A stretch of 64,000 nt of DNA from Alcanivorax sp. (GCA_022449455.1 JAKUPL010000014.1:45833-109832), one strand, 5' to 3'; positions 37,205-48,167 are shown, counted from the stretch's first letter. Made by a program: numbers and translations. The notes: generated by a model not told the origin, from the sequence alone.

Positions 37205-38356
37205 ATGAACGGTAAACATTTCGCCAGCCTGGCGCTGGTCTGCACCGTCCTGTTCGGCACCCTGAGCGGCGCCGCCGACGCCCGCACCCTGCGCTACGCC
37301 ATCGGTCATCCGCCCAGTTCCTTCGTGGTCGATGTGGCCAAGCAGTACGCCGAGACCGTCGAGGAACAGTCGGACGGTGATCTCAAGGTGCGTGTCTTTC
37401 CCATGTCGCTGCTGAACTTCGCGGAAACCTCCGGCGGCGTGCGCGACGGCATGGCCGACATCGGTTTCGTGCTGACCTCCTATTTCCCGTCCGAATTTCC
37501 GCACAGCAACGTGGCGGTGGAAGCCTCCATGCTGGTGGGCCTGCTGGGTGAAAAAGCACGCGGCCGGGAGGGCATGATCTTCATGGGCGCGCTTTCCGAG
37601 TTCACCTTCTTCAAATGCTCGGAGTGCAACCAGGAGTTCAAGAAGCAGAACCAGGTGTACACCGGCAGCACCGGCGGCACCTCCTACGGTCTGGTGTGTA
37701 ATAAGCCGGTGGAAACCGAAGCGGACCTGAAAGGCATGCGCCTGCGCGTCGGCGCCGCCAACTGGTCACGCTGGGCGGAGGCGGTGGGCGCCTCGCCGGT
37801 GACCATGTCCGCCAACGAAATGTTCGAGGCCCTGAGCCAGGGCGTGGTGTCCTGCATCGTGCTGGCATCACCGGAAATCCATAACTTCGGCCTCACCGAT
37901 GTGGTTACCGACATCAACATGGACGTACCCGGCGGCCCGATGCCGATCGCCGGCACCAATATCAACGCCGATACCTGGAAGGATCTGTCCGAGGAACAGC
38001 GTACCGTGATGCTGCGCGCCGCCAGCGTGTTCTCCGCCGGTGTGCCCTGGATCTACCACCAGCATGAAGATCGCATTCTGTCCGAGGCCGAGGAGCGTGG
38101 CGTCAAAATCCACCATGCCGACGCGGCGCTGATCGAGAAGAACCGTGCCTTTATCGAACAGGACATGCAACATATCGCCGAGGATTACAAAGCGCGCTAT
38201 GGCGTCGAGAACGGCGAGGCCCTGATCAAGGAATTCCGCGCGCTGCTGGAAAAGTGGACCGGCCTGGTCCAGGACGTGGACAGCGAAGAAGCGCTGGCCG
38301 ACCTCTACTGGCAGGAGATTTTCTCCAAAGTGGACGTCAGCCAGCACGGTCTTTAA
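37205..38356 (+). CDS. TRAP transporter solute-binding protein (DctP family)
   Basis: The 383-residue protein has a Sec signal peptide (about residues 1-26, ending GAADA) and the DctP fold pattern, with LRYAIGHPPSSF at the start of the mature protein. The ligand-anchor region is ADLKGMRLRVGAANWSRWAEAVGASPVTMSANEMFEALSQGVV, though quoted here only in parts by position (about 175-220). It collects the substrate in the periplasm for the DctQM permease encoded downstream. A terminator at 38363 follows immediately, which would let it be made in excess over the permease. Confidence 0.9.
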   Translation: MNGKHFASLALVCTVLFGTLSGAADARTLRYAIGHPPSSFVVDVAKQYAETVEEQSDGDLKVRVFPMSLLNFAETSGGVRDGMADIGFVLTSYFPSEFPHSNVAVEASMLVGLLGEKARGREGMIFMGALSEFTFFKCSECNQEFKKQNQVYTGSTGGTSYGLVCNKPVETEADLKGMRLRVGAANWSRWAEAVGASPVTMSANEMFEALSQGVVSCIVLASPEIHNFGLTDVVTDINMDVPGGPMPIAGTNINADTWKDLSEEQRTVMLRAASVFSAGVPWIYHQHEDRILSEAEERGVKIHHADAALIEKNRAFIEQDMQHIAEDYKARYGVENGEALIKEFRALLEKWTGLVQDVDSEEALADLYWQEIFSKVDVSQHGL

Positions 38357-38362
38357 GAGTAC

Positions 38363-38394
38363 GGCGCGGCCCCCTTTCGCCGCGCCCTTTTTTT
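38363..38394 (+). terminator. Terminator/attenuator after the TRAP binding protein
   Basis: GGCGCGG (38363-38369), a 10-nt loop and CCGCGCC (38380-38386) are followed by C and seven T. It lies inside the cluster and would reduce expression of the downstream hydratase and permease genes. Confidence 0.7.
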
Positions 38395-38437
38395 GTGGCC
38401 CGCCACCCGTGGCGGCCACCGTTATGGCGATAAAGAC

Positions 38438-38893
38438 ATGAGCATTCTGACCGACGAGCTGCGCGCGCTGATCGGCACCGAGGTGGCGCCGTTCGAGTTC
38501 GAGATCAGCCGCAACGACATCCGTAAGTACGCGGTGGCCACCGGCCAGCGCCAGCAGCGCTATCTGAACGGTGACGAGGCACCGTTGTTGTTCCTGTTCA
38601 GCGCCATGATGCCGGTGATTCCGTTGTCCGAGCTGCTGCCGGACGGGCGCCAGCCGGACAGCCCGCTGATTCCCGAGCTGCCATTGAAACGCATCATGGC
38701 CGGCGGCAGCGAATACCGCGTTCACGGCCGGATCCTGCCCGGCCAGGTGCTGGTCTGCCGGCAAAAGCTGTCGGATCTTTACGAAAAGCAAGGCGGCTCC
38801 GGACCGCTGATTTTCATGGTGTTCGAAAACCGTTTCGAAACCCGGGACGGCGAACCCGTGGTCACCGAATATCTCACCCGGATCGCGAGGTAA
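38438..38893 (+). CDS. MaoC/FAS1-like dehydratase N-terminal-type protein
   Basis: The ATG at 38438 is chosen because MSILTDELRALIGTEVAPFEFEISRNDIRKYAVATG is the usual start of FAS1-like dehydratase domains; the earlier in-frame codon lies in the terminator region. The 151-residue hot-dog protein pairs with the next gene, as in two-subunit mesaconyl-CoA or itaconyl-CoA hydratases. Here it may hydrate an enoyl-CoA such as 3-methylglutaconyl-CoA to HMG-CoA. The catalytic residues usually sit in the partner. The substrate is inferred. Confidence 0.8.
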   Translation: MSILTDELRALIGTEVAPFEFEISRNDIRKYAVATGQRQQRYLNGDEAPLLFLFSAMMPVIPLSELLPDGRQPDSPLIPELPLKRIMAGGSEYRVHGRILPGQVLVCRQKLSDLYEKQGGSGPLIFMVFENRFETRDGEPVVTEYLTRIAR

Positions 38894-38898
38894 CCGCC

Positions 38899-39309
38899 AT
38901 GTCCAGACCTTCGATCGCCGTTGGCGACACTCTGGAAACGCGCCGCTTCGAAGCGGACAGCGTGCAGCTTTTTCTTTATAACGCGGCGATCTGGAATCCG
39001 CACCGCATTCATTACGATCTGCCCTACACGCAGCAAGCCGAAGGTCATCCACAATTGCTGATCGACGGCCCTTTGCAAGGCGACTGGCTGACACAGATGG
39101 TGGAGGAGTGGCTCGGCGAGCATGGCGTGCTGGTCTCGTTTACCTACAGCAACCGGCTGGCCGCCTATCTCGGCGACGTGCTGACCGGCGCCGGCCAGGT
39201 CACCGAGTGCGATGAACAGGGCGCCACCCTCAGCCTGACGCTGAACAATCAGAACGATAAAACCACCACCGTGGCCACCTCCCGGGTGCGCTTCCAGGCG
39301 CGCGCCTGA
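38899..39309 (+). CDS. MaoC-like hydratase, second subunit
   Basis: The 136-residue hot-dog protein begins 5 bp after its partner. The segment NAAIWNPHRIHYDLPYTQQAEGHPQLLIDGPLQGDWL contains the MaoC-type hydratase region, with the Asp-like/His catalytic pair expected around HRIHYD (it is the family's R-hydratase motif in altered form). The two chains together would form one hydratase. It lies between the TRAP binding protein and the permease genes, which ties hydration of an unsaturated acyl-CoA to the transported substrate. Confidence 0.78.
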   Translation: MSRPSIAVGDTLETRRFEADSVQLFLYNAAIWNPHRIHYDLPYTQQAEGHPQLLIDGPLQGDWLTQMVEEWLGEHGVLVSFTYSNRLAAYLGDVLTGAGQVTECDEQGATLSLTLNNQNDKTTTVATSRVRFQARA

Positions 39310-39337
39310 ACCGGCCCGTGGGCATGCGGGAGAAAAC

Positions 39338-39916
39338 ATGATATACCGGCTAGGACGTTGGCTTTCGGGCCTGACGGATTTCACCACCCTGATCGGCGGG
39401 CTTGCCATCGCGCTGATGATGCTGCACATCACCGCCGATGTGGTGCTGCGCTTTCTGTTTTCGTCACCGCCTCCCGGCACCATCACCTATGTGTCCAACT
39501 ACTACATGGTGATCGCCGCCTTCGTGCCGCTGGCCTACGCGGAAAAGCTGGATGCCCATGTCAGCGTGGAAGTGGTGGTGGAGCGCCTGCCCGATAAGCT
39601 GCAGCGCCATCTGGCGCACTGGCTGCTGCCGGTGAGCGCCATCGTGGTCGGCTTCATGACCGTCAAGACCTGGGACGAAGCCGTCACCAAATACCAAAGC
39701 GGCGCCGCCCTGGTGGAAGGGGGTACCACCATCATCACCTGGCCGGGCTACTTTATGCTGCCGCTTGGCCTGGGCCTGATGGTGCTGGTGCTGGCCTATA
39801 AATTCCTGGTGTATCTGACCGGCGCCCGCAGCGGGCTGCGTGTCAGCGACGAAGAGCGCCGCCGCGAGGCGGACGTGCGCCCCCAGGCCAGCGGGGAGGG
39901 CGCGCCCCATGAGTGA
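39338..39916 (+). CDS. TRAP transporter small permease (DctQ family)
   Basis: The 192-residue protein has four predicted membrane helices (for example ALMMLHITADVVLRF, YYMVIAAFVPLAYAEK, HWLLPVSAIVVGFM, GYFMLPLGLGLMVLVLAYKFL). The AYAEKLDAHVSVEVV motif between helices 2 and 3 is typical of DctQ. Its C-terminal tail is polar. The stop overlaps the DctM start by 8 bp, the usual coupling for the two permease subunits. Confidence 0.9.
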   Translation: MIYRLGRWLSGLTDFTTLIGGLAIALMMLHITADVVLRFLFSSPPPGTITYVSNYYMVIAAFVPLAYAEKLDAHVSVEVVVERLPDKLQRHLAHWLLPVSAIVVGFMTVKTWDEAVTKYQSGAALVEGGTTIITWPGYFMLPLGLGLMVLVLAYKFLVYLTGARSGLRVSDEERRREADVRPQASGEGAPHE

Positions 39917-41216
39917 CGTTCAAATCGGCCTGTCCGGGCTGGCGGTGCTGTTCGTGTTGATCGCCCTGCGTTTGCCGGTGGCCCTGGCACTGATCGGCGT
40001 CTCCTTCGCCGGCCTCTGGTACATGATGGGCTGGGGCATCGCCTGGGGGTCCCTGGGGCTGATTCCCTATCAGTTCTCCGCCAACTGGGTGCTGAGCTCG
40101 GTGCCCATGTTCCTGTTGCTCGGCTACGTGTGCTACCACGCACAGTTGACCCAGGGCCTGTTCCGGGCGGCGCGCCTGTGGCTGACCCGTATTCCCGGCG
40201 GGCTGGCGGTGGCGTCCATTTTCGGCACCACCGGCTTCGCCGCGGTGTGCGGTTCGTCGGTGGCCTGCTCCGCCGCCATGGGCCGGGTAGCCGTGCCGGA
40301 GATGATCGAGCACCGTTACCAGCCCGGTCTCGCCACCAGCACCGTGGCCATTGCCGGCACGGTGGGCGCGCTGCTGCCGCCGTCGATCATCATGATTCTG
40401 TACGGCATCATCGCCCAGGAGTCGATCACCAAACTGTTCCTGGGCGGCATCGCCGCCGGCCTGATCACGGTGCTCGGTTACATCATCGTGGTGGTGACCC
40501 GGGTGAAACTGAATCCGGCCCTGGCGCCCTCCACCACGGAGCACATCGACCGCGCCGAGAAATGGAAAGCTCTGTGGGAAGTGTGGCCGGTGGTGGCGAT
40601 CATGGTCGGCATCTTTGGCGGTCTGTTCGCCGGGCTGTTCACGCCCACCGAAGCGGGCGCCGTGGGCGCCGCTCTGGCCTGCGTGGTGGCGCTGTGCAAA
40701 CGCACACTCACCTGGGGCCGCTTCCGCGACGCGGTGCTGGAAACCCTGCTCACCACCGGCACCTTGCTGATCATCGCCATGGGCGCCAGCCTGCTGACCC
40801 GCTTCCTGTCGCTGTCCGGCGCCGGCGATTTCCTGTCGTCGATGGTGATCGACGCCGGCGCCAGCACCCTGGCGATACTGCTGATCATCGTGCTGATCTA
40901 TCTGCTGCTGGGCATGTTCCTGGAGCCCATTGGCGCCATGCTGCTGACACTACCCATCGTGCTGCCGATCATCGACAGCGTCGATCTCAGCCTGATCTGG
41001 TTCGGGGTGGTGCTCACCAAACTGCTGGAGATCGGCATGGTGACGCCCCCCATCGGCATGAACATCTTCGTGATCAAAAGCGTGGTGGGGGATCTGGTCG
41101 CCACCGGCGCCATCTTCAAGGGCGTGCTCTGGTTCCTGGTGATGGACATTCTGGTGCTGGCGGTGCTGATGGCGTTCCCGGACATCATTCTGTTCCTGCC
41201 CCGCGTGCTGGGCTGA
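39909..41216 (+). CDS. TRAP transporter large permease (DctM family)
   Basis: The start MSDVQIGLSG at 39909 overlaps dctQ. The 435-residue protein is strongly hydrophobic with about 12 membrane segments. It has DctM signatures such as GTTGFAAVCGSSVACSAAMGRVAVPEM, ALLPPSIIMILYGIIAQ, and the C-terminal EIGMVTPPIGMNIFVIK. It forms the ion-driven channel subunit for the solute collected by DctP. It ends the plus-strand catabolic cluster, 12 bp before a convergent hydrolase gene. Confidence 0.93.
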   Translation: MSDVQIGLSGLAVLFVLIALRLPVALALIGVSFAGLWYMMGWGIAWGSLGLIPYQFSANWVLSSVPMFLLLGYVCYHAQLTQGLFRAARLWLTRIPGGLAVASIFGTTGFAAVCGSSVACSAAMGRVAVPEMIEHRYQPGLATSTVAIAGTVGALLPPSIIMILYGIIAQESITKLFLGGIAAGLITVLGYIIVVVTRVKLNPALAPSTTEHIDRAEKWKALWEVWPVVAIMVGIFGGLFAGLFTPTEAGAVGAALACVVALCKRTLTWGRFRDAVLETLLTTGTLLIIAMGASLLTRFLSLSGAGDFLSSMVIDAGASTLAILLIIVLIYLLLGMFLEPIGAMLLTLPIVLPIIDSVDLSLIWFGVVLTKLLEIGMVTPPIGMNIFVIKSVVGDLVATGAIFKGVLWFLVMDILVLAVLMAFPDIILFLPRVLG

Positions 41217-41228
41217 TCGGCGCGCGGC

Positions 41229-42194
41229 TCAGGCCGCCCGCCGGGAGCGCAACCACACCGCCAGCCCCTGGCTGTTGAGCGTCAGGTCCATGCCCAGCAC
41301 CGCGTCGAGCCGGTCGTCGTCCATCCGGACGCCGTGCTCGCGCACCTGGCGGAACAGGTAGTCGCGCAGGGCGGTGCGCAGGGCCGCCTCCAGCTCGTCA
41401 TCCCCAACCTCGCCCGCCACCCGCTCGGCCAGATCCACGTAGTCGTCCACCTGGCCGCGCAGGCGTTCGCCCAGGGTGCCGGGGTTTTCCACCGGCCCAT
41501 AGTGAGTGAGGTACATGCGCTCGGCGTCCAATGCCATCAGCTTACCGATGGAGGCCTGCAGTGCCGGCGGATCGAACTGTACCGGCGTGGTGGTGGGCAA
41601 AATGAACGGGCCTTTCTCCGTGGTCAGCGGTGGATAGGAGAGCCCGAAGGTATCGCCGGTGAAGACCCCGGCGGAAGCCGGATCGTACACGCAGAAATGG
41701 TGCCTGGCGTGGCCCGGCGTATCCAGGAACACCAGCCGGCGATCCCCCACCGTCACCTCGTCGCCGTCCCCGGGGGTGTGCACCCGGGACGCCGGCACGG
41801 GCAGGATCTCGCCATAGGTTTCGCGGAACGCCGCCTCGCCGTACACGGCGGTGGCGCCCGCCACCAGCTTCGCCGGCTCGATCATGTGCCGCGCCCCGCG
41901 CGGGTGCACCAGCAAGGTCGCTTCGGGCAGCGCCGCCATCAGCCCGCCCACGCCGCCGGCGTGGTCCAGGTGCACATGGGTGGGAATCACATACTTGACC
42001 TGCCGCCGGTCGATGCCCCGCTCCGCCAGCAGGTCGAGAATGATCGGCACCGTGTGGTGGGTGCCGGTCTCGATAATGGCGAACTCGTCGCCGCCGCGCA
42101 GCAGGTAGCAGGCCGCCAGTTCCTCGCGGAGCATGGCGGTGTCGATGCGGGTAATGTCGTGGCCAAGGTCTTCGTAGATATCGAAGGATGACAT
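41229..42194 (-). CDS. Metallo-beta-lactamase-fold hydrolase
   Basis: The 321-residue protein has the MBL zinc motif THVHLDHAGG (H73, H75, D77, H78) and a second-metal His in LDTPGHARHHF. The FTGDTFGLSYPPL segment carries the bridging Asp. A C-terminal helical extension follows. These proteins are usually thioesterases, lactonases or related hydrolases. It is convergent with the TRAP permease gene; a link to the catabolic cluster is possible but not shown. Confidence 0.85.
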   Translation of the reverse strand: MSSFDIYEDLGHDITRIDTAMLREELAACYLLRGGDEFAIIETGTHHTVPIILDLLAERGIDRRQVKYVIPTHVHLDHAGGVGGLMAALPEATLLVHPRGARHMIEPAKLVAGATAVYGEAAFRETYGEILPVPASRVHTPGDGDEVTVGDRRLVFLDTPGHARHHFCVYDPASAGVFTGDTFGLSYPPLTTEKGPFILPTTTPVQFDPPALQASIGKLMALDAERMYLTHYGPVENPGTLGERLRGQVDDYVDLAERVAGEVGDDELEAALRTALRDYLFRQVREHGVRMDDDRLDAVLGMDLTLNSQGLAVWLRSRRAA

Positions 42195-42242
42195 TTCAGC
42201 TCCTGGCGGGTGGATTCCTCTTCACACTGATTTTGACCTCAA

Positions 42243-43136
42243 TCAGGACATCCGCCAAATCGCCAGGCTTCCAAAACTTGGGGGAAACCCCATTCTCTCC
42301 ACTTTGACCTCATGGCGCTCCAGTAATTTCAGCAGGCGCTCTTTCCATCCACTCCCGGGACTGATCCGATCAAGCAGAAAAACAAGAGTGACGATGGTGT
42401 TATAGATTCTCCGCTCCGCATCAGGATTGACACTCGACGCCAACGCTTCCGGCTTACTGCGCGGCAAGGGCATCGTCACCGTCAAGCTGCGATTCCACAC
42501 ACGACTATGGTGCGCACACAGGTTCCGAATATAGGTAAGGTGGCGTACAAAACCTTTCAAAACGCGTTGATCAAAGCCCCATTGCTTTGCGATGACATTG
42601 GCATCCGACGGCTTAAGCTGCGTGAGCCAGCGCGATAACAGCCCAAAAGACATCACTTCGCAAGCCGACCAGATAGGAGGAAGTTCCGGATTTTTATAGG
42701 TGCCAAGATAGTGCTGAATGAAAATTTCATCGGATCGATGTATTTCTTTTTTCAGGCTTCGAAGATTGGATTGATGCCAATCGGCCCGGCTGGCGTGTTC
42801 TCGTTCCAGGTAAGCATGAGGGCCATATAGGTGTGCCAACTGGTAGGCCCAAATCGTTCTCAGGGAAACTTCCACCCGTTCTATTGCATCCAGCAACAGC
42901 AGCCTGAATTCACGGTCAAAGACGTAAAGATTCAGTACGTCCTCGAAACAAGCACCGTCTTCAAATTGGTGGGTCTGATGCTCGGCTTCAAAGGGAAGCC
43001 AATAGGCGGTCAATCGATAGTAATTCAGATGCTTCAGGTAGTGCCTGGCTCGCTGGCGGTCATCAATGCGCAGGCCCCGCTCGCGCAATAACGTTACCTG
43101 CTCATCCAGCGTCCTGGCTGGCTTGTTGAAATCCAT
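42243..43136 (-). CDS. AbiD/AbiF-type abortive infection protein (Abi_2, HEPN family)
   Basis: The 297-residue protein has the Abi_2 pattern: LRERGLRIDDRQRARHYLKHLNYYRLTAYW near the N-terminus, YVFDREFRLLLLDAIERVEVSLRT in the middle, and a C-terminal RNLCAHHSRVWNR. In that last block R204-N-x3-H209 is the RxxxxH HEPN ribonuclease motif. Such proteins stop phage growth by RNA cleavage. Its codon and base use is more AT-rich than the flanking genes, which suggests transfer. A promoter and a structured leader precede it at 43158-43276, as in abiF loci controlled by a small RNA. Confidence 0.9.
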   Translation of the reverse strand: MDFNKPARTLDEQVTLLRERGLRIDDRQRARHYLKHLNYYRLTAYWLPFEAEHQTHQFEDGACFEDVLNLYVFDREFRLLLLDAIERVEVSLRTIWAYQLAHLYGPHAYLEREHASRADWHQSNLRSLKKEIHRSDEIFIQHYLGTYKNPELPPIWSACEVMSFGLLSRWLTQLKPSDANVIAKQWGFDQRVLKGFVRHLTYIRNLCAHHSRVWNRSLTVTMPLPRSKPEALASSVNPDAERRIYNTIVTLVFLLDRISPGSGWKERLLKLLERHEVKVERMGFPPSFGSLAIWRMS

Positions 43137-43157
43137 TTCAACCCCCCAGACATAAGT

Positions 43158-43241
43158 AACCCGCCGGTTTGAGGATACCGTTCCTGCCTTACGATATGAC
43201 TCATCGGGACAGGGGTCGGCATAGCCTTGGCGGGTTTTGTT
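43158..43241 (-). ncRNA. Candidate abiF-type structured RNA upstream of the Abi_2 gene
   Basis: On the minus strand AACCCGCC (43236-43229) pairs perfectly with GGCGGGTT (43165-43158), closing a domain of about 80 nt. Inside are further stems: GGC-TAT-GCC near the 5' end, and CGAT/ATCG in the middle. A sigma70-like promoter ends about 7 nt before the predicted 5' end near 43241, and the Abi start codon is 21 nt after the 3' stem. A conserved abiF RNA motif is known upstream of abiF-type genes; position and size fit, but I cannot check its consensus here. Confidence 0.6.
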
Positions 43242-43247
43242 GCCGAT

Positions 43248-43276
43248 ATTTTAAGCGCTGCCTAACGACCCTGCAA
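43248..43276 (-). promoter_or_regulatory. Sigma70-like promoter of the Abi RNA and gene
   Basis: On the minus strand TTGCAG (43276-43271) and TAAAAT (43253-43248) are separated by exactly 17 bp. The predicted start, near 43241, lies just before the 8-bp closing stem of the structured leader. Confidence 0.6.
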
Positions 43277-43297
43277 GCAGCCCCCACGGAGTCAGCT

Positions 43298-45116
<1,819 letters not shown>

Positions 45117-45145
45117 AATCCCGCTCCCGCAACAGGAGAACCTCC

Positions 45146-45409
45146 ATGGCCCGTGTAACCGTAGAAGACTGCCTGGAAAAACTGGACAACCGTTTCGAGC
45201 TGGTTCTGGTATCCAGCCGGCGCGCGCGCCAGCTGCAGACCGGCGGCAAGGAGCCGCGGGTGGCCTGGGAAAACGACAAGCCCACCGTGGTGGCGCTGCG
45301 CGAGATCGCCGAAGGCCACGTGACCGCCGAATCGGTGGAAAACCCGATGGCCGACCAGGGCGCCGAGGTGGACGATCTGGCGCTGCTGACCCAGTCGTTC
45401 GGCGAATAA
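45146..45409 (+). CDS. rpoZ: RNA polymerase omega subunit
   Basis: The 87-residue protein starts [20 protein letters not shown] behind an AGGAGA site and contains the conserved [12 protein letters not shown] and [15 protein letters not shown] motifs. Omega helps RNA polymerase assembly and is part of the ppGpp site, which fits its position before spoT. A strong terminator follows at 45435. Confidence 0.97.
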   Translation: MARVTVEDCLEKLDNRFELVLVSSRRARQLQTGGKEPRVAWENDKPTVVALREIAEGHVTAESVENPMADQGAEVDDLALLTQSFGE

Positions 45410-45434
45410 TCGCCGGCGCTGGCGCCGTTCGGAC

Positions 45435-45461
45435 AAGCCCGCCCATCGAGGCGGGCTTTTT
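45435..45461 (+). terminator. Terminator after gmk-rpoZ
   Basis: AAGCCCGCC (45435-45443), loop CATCGA, GGCGGGCTT (45450-45458), then further T residues. Confidence 0.85.
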
Positions 45462-45517
45462 CGTGGTGGCCCCGCCGGGGAAATCCCTGCTTTATCAAGC
45501 ACTCACGAGCCTCATCG

Positions 45518-45546
45518 TAGACAAATTGTCACGCCACTCCTAAGCT
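45518..45546 (+). promoter_or_regulatory. Promoter candidate of spoT
   Basis: TAGACA (45518-45523) and TAAGCT (45541-45546) with a 17-bp spacer lie between the rpoZ terminator and spoT. Confidence 0.45.
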
Positions 45547-45593
45547 AGGAATCAACGTTAACCTTCAACGCCCTGGCGGCACGGCGAGGCCCC

Positions 45594-47711
45594 TTGCCCT
45601 CCATTCGTAACCTGGAAAAACGGCTGCGCAGCTACCTGACGGACGACCAGATCGCCCAGGTCACGCGCGCCTACCGTTTCGCCGAGCAGGCTCACCAGGG
45701 CCAGTACCGGCGTACCGGCGACCCCTACATCACCCATCCGCTGGCGGTGGCCAACATCCTGGTGGACATGCACATGGACTACGCCTCGCTGATGGCGGCC
45801 ATGTTGCACGACGTGATCGAGGACACCGGCTACAGCAAGGAGCAGATCGCCGAGGAATTCAGCGAGGAGGTGGCCGAGCTGGTGGACGGCGTCTCCAAGA
45901 TCGCCCAGATCAAGTTCGAGTCCAAGGCCGAGCAGCAGGCCGAGAACCTGCGCAAGATGATGCTGGCCATGACCCGCGACATCCGCGTGATTCTGGTGAA
46001 ACTGGCCGACCGGCTCCACAACATGCGCACCCTGCATGTGATGAAGCCGGAGAAACGCCGCCGCATCGCCACCGAGACCCTGGAAATCTACGCCCCCATC
46101 GCCTTCCGGCTGGGCATGTACAACATGCGGGTGGAATACGAGGACCTGGCCTTCCACAACATTTACCCGATGCGCGCCCGGCGCATCGGCAAGGCGGTGC
46201 AGGCGGCCCGTGGTAACCGCAAGGAAATCCTCTCCTCGATCAAGGCGAGCATCGAGCACAGCCTCAGGGAGGAGGGCATCGAGGCGCGGGTGCTGGGCCG
46301 CGAGAAGCACCTCTACAGCATCTACCAGAAGATGAAGGAACAGCATAAGCCGTTCTCGGAAATCATGGACGTGTTCGGCTTCCGCATCATCGTCGACCGG
46401 GTGGACACCTGCTACCGGGCGCTGGGAGCGGTGCACAACCACTTCATTCCGATTCCCGGGCGCTTCAAGGACTACGTGGCGATTCCCAAGGCCAACGGCT
46501 ACCAGTCGCTGCACACCACCCTGAAGGCCCACTCCGGCATTCCGCTGGAGATCCAGATCCGCACCGAGGAAATGGAGGCGATGGCCAACAACGGCATCGC
46601 CGCCCACTGGCTGTACAAGGCCAGCGACGACTCCGGCTCGCCCACCCACACCCGCGCCCAGTCCTGGATGCAGCGCCTGCTGGAAATCCAGCAGAAGGCG
46701 GGCAACTCCATGGAGTTCCTGGAAAACGTGAAGGTGGACCTGTTCCCGGACGAGGCCTACGTGTTCACGCCCAAGGGCGACATCAAGGAACTGCCCGCCG
46801 GCGCCACCCCGGTGGACTTCGCCTACGCGGTGCACACCAAGGTGGGCAACCGCTGCGTGGCGGCGCGCATCGACGGCAAGCTGGCGGCGCTCTCCACGCC
46901 GCTGGAGTCCGGCCAGACCGTGAAGATCATCACCGCCCCCAGCGCCACGCCGAACCCGGGCTGGCTCAACTTCGTGGTGACCGGCAAGGCACGCTCCAAC
47001 ATCCGCCATTTCCTCAAGCAGCAGCGCCGCGAGGACGCCGCCGAGCTGGGCCGCCGCCTGCTGGAAAAAGCCCTGAGCGGCTATGAGATGGAACTGAGCC
47101 GACTGTCCGAGGCGACCCTGGCGGTGGAACTGGCGGACAACAACTACGCCAGCTTCGAGGACCTGCTCGAGGACATCGGCATGGGCAACCGGTTGGCGCC
47201 GCTGGTGGCGCGCAAACTGGCCGGCGCCCGCGAGGATGAAGAGGAAAGCCGCGACCGGGACCGCCGCCCGCTGGCCATCCGTGGCAGCGAAGGGCTGATG
47301 GTGACCTACGCCAAATGCTGCTATCCGCTGCCCGGCGACACCATCCTCGGCCATCTGAGCGCCGGCCGCGGCATCGTGGTGCACCGCGACACCTGCAAGA
47401 ACCTGCTGGCGGAAATGCGCAGCGCCCCGGAAAAATGCATCTCGCTGGATTGGGATAAGGAAGTGGGCCAGGAATTCACCGCCGCCCTGCGCATCGAGCT
47501 GGTCAACAAGCGCGGCGTGCTGGCCACCCTGGCGAACAGCGTCTCCGAGCTGGGCTCCAACATCGACACCATCGACATGGCCGAGAAGGACCCCACGCTC
47601 TCGGTCATCAACGTCACCCTCACCGTCAAGGACCGCATTCATCTGGCCCGCATCATCAAACGTTTGCGTACGCTGGATAATGTTGTGAGGATTCACCGTA
47701 TCAGCGCCTGA
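45594..47711 (+). CDS. spoT: Bifunctional (p)ppGpp synthetase/hydrolase SpoT
   Basis: The most likely start is TTG at 45594, giving [15 protein letters not shown] as in other SpoT proteins. The 705-residue protein has the HD hydrolase ([22 protein letters not shown] with H72-D73) and the synthetase region ([39 protein letters not shown]). The TGS domain follows ([22 protein letters not shown]), then the helical/CC region ([11 protein letters not shown]) and a C-terminal ACT domain. It sets the level of the stringent-response alarmone. ridA follows 43 bp downstream. Confidence 0.97.
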   Translation: MPSIRNLEKRLRSYLTDDQIAQVTRAYRFAEQAHQGQYRRTGDPYITHPLAVANILVDMHMDYASLMAAMLHDVIEDTGYSKEQIAEEFSEEVAELVDGVSKIAQIKFESKAEQQAENLRKMMLAMTRDIRVILVKLADRLHNMRTLHVMKPEKRRRIATETLEIYAPIAFRLGMYNMRVEYEDLAFHNIYPMRARRIGKAVQAARGNRKEILSSIKASIEHSLREEGIEARVLGREKHLYSIYQKMKEQHKPFSEIMDVFGFRIIVDRVDTCYRALGAVHNHFIPIPGRFKDYVAIPKANGYQSLHTTLKAHSGIPLEIQIRTEEMEAMANNGIAAHWLYKASDDSGSPTHTRAQSWMQRLLEIQQKAGNSMEFLENVKVDLFPDEAYVFTPKGDIKELPAGATPVDFAYAVHTKVGNRCVAARIDGKLAALSTPLESGQTVKIITAPSATPNPGWLNFVVTGKARSNIRHFLKQQRREDAAELGRRLLEKALSGYEMELSRLSEATLAVELADNNYASFEDLLEDIGMGNRLAPLVARKLAGAREDEEESRDRDRRPLAIRGSEGLMVTYAKCCYPLPGDTILGHLSAGRGIVVHRDTCKNLLAEMRSAPEKCISLDWDKEVGQEFTAALRIELVNKRGVLATLANSVSELGSNIDTIDMAEKDPTLSVINVTLTVKDRIHLARIIKRLRTLDNVVRIHRISA

Positions 47712-47754
47712 GCCCGCCGGGCCGGTGCCATTCATTCAGCAGGAAAGCACAATC

Positions 47755-48141
47755 ATGTCCAATCGTTCCGTGATCAACACCGACCGGGCGCCCGCCGCCA
47801 TCGGCACCTATTCCCAGGCCATCAAGGCCGGCGCCACCGTCTACCTGTCCGGGCAAATCCCCCTGGATCCGGCCACCATGACGCTGGTGGACGGCGACAT
47901 GGAGGCCCAGATTCGTCAGGTTTTCGATAATCTCACCGCGGTCTGCGAAGCGGCCGGCGGCGGCCTCAAGGACATCGTCAAACTGAATATCTTCCTCACC
48001 GACCTGAGCCACTTCGCCCTGGTCAACGAGGTGATGGCCAGCTACCTGCAGGAGCCCTACCCGGCCCGCGCCGCCATCGGCGTGGCGGCCCTGCCGAAGG
48101 GCGCCGGCGTGGAAATGGACGGCATCATGGACATCGCCTGA
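47755..48141 (+). CDS. ridA: RidA-family enamine/imine deaminase
   Basis: The start at 47755 gives 128 residues. Family motifs are [16 protein letters not shown] at the N-terminus, [11 protein letters not shown], and the C-terminal [20 protein letters not shown], which contains the catalytic Arg. RidA hydrolyses reactive 2-aminoacrylate-type imines made by PLP enzymes. Its place after spoT is common in gammaproteobacteria. A terminator follows. Confidence 0.96.
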   Translation: MSNRSVINTDRAPAAIGTYSQAIKAGATVYLSGQIPLDPATMTLVDGDMEAQIRQVFDNLTAVCEAAGGGLKDIVKLNIFLTDLSHFALVNEVMASYLQEPYPARAAIGVAALPKGAGVEMDGIMDIA

Positions 48142-48167
48142 GTCGGCCCCACGTCCGACCGGTTCAC

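Noticed and set aside
45558..47735. 725-codon open frame antisense to spoT
   Set aside because: A product of high GC and codon bias opposite a conserved gene; composition is repetitive His/Gly/Val with no domain.
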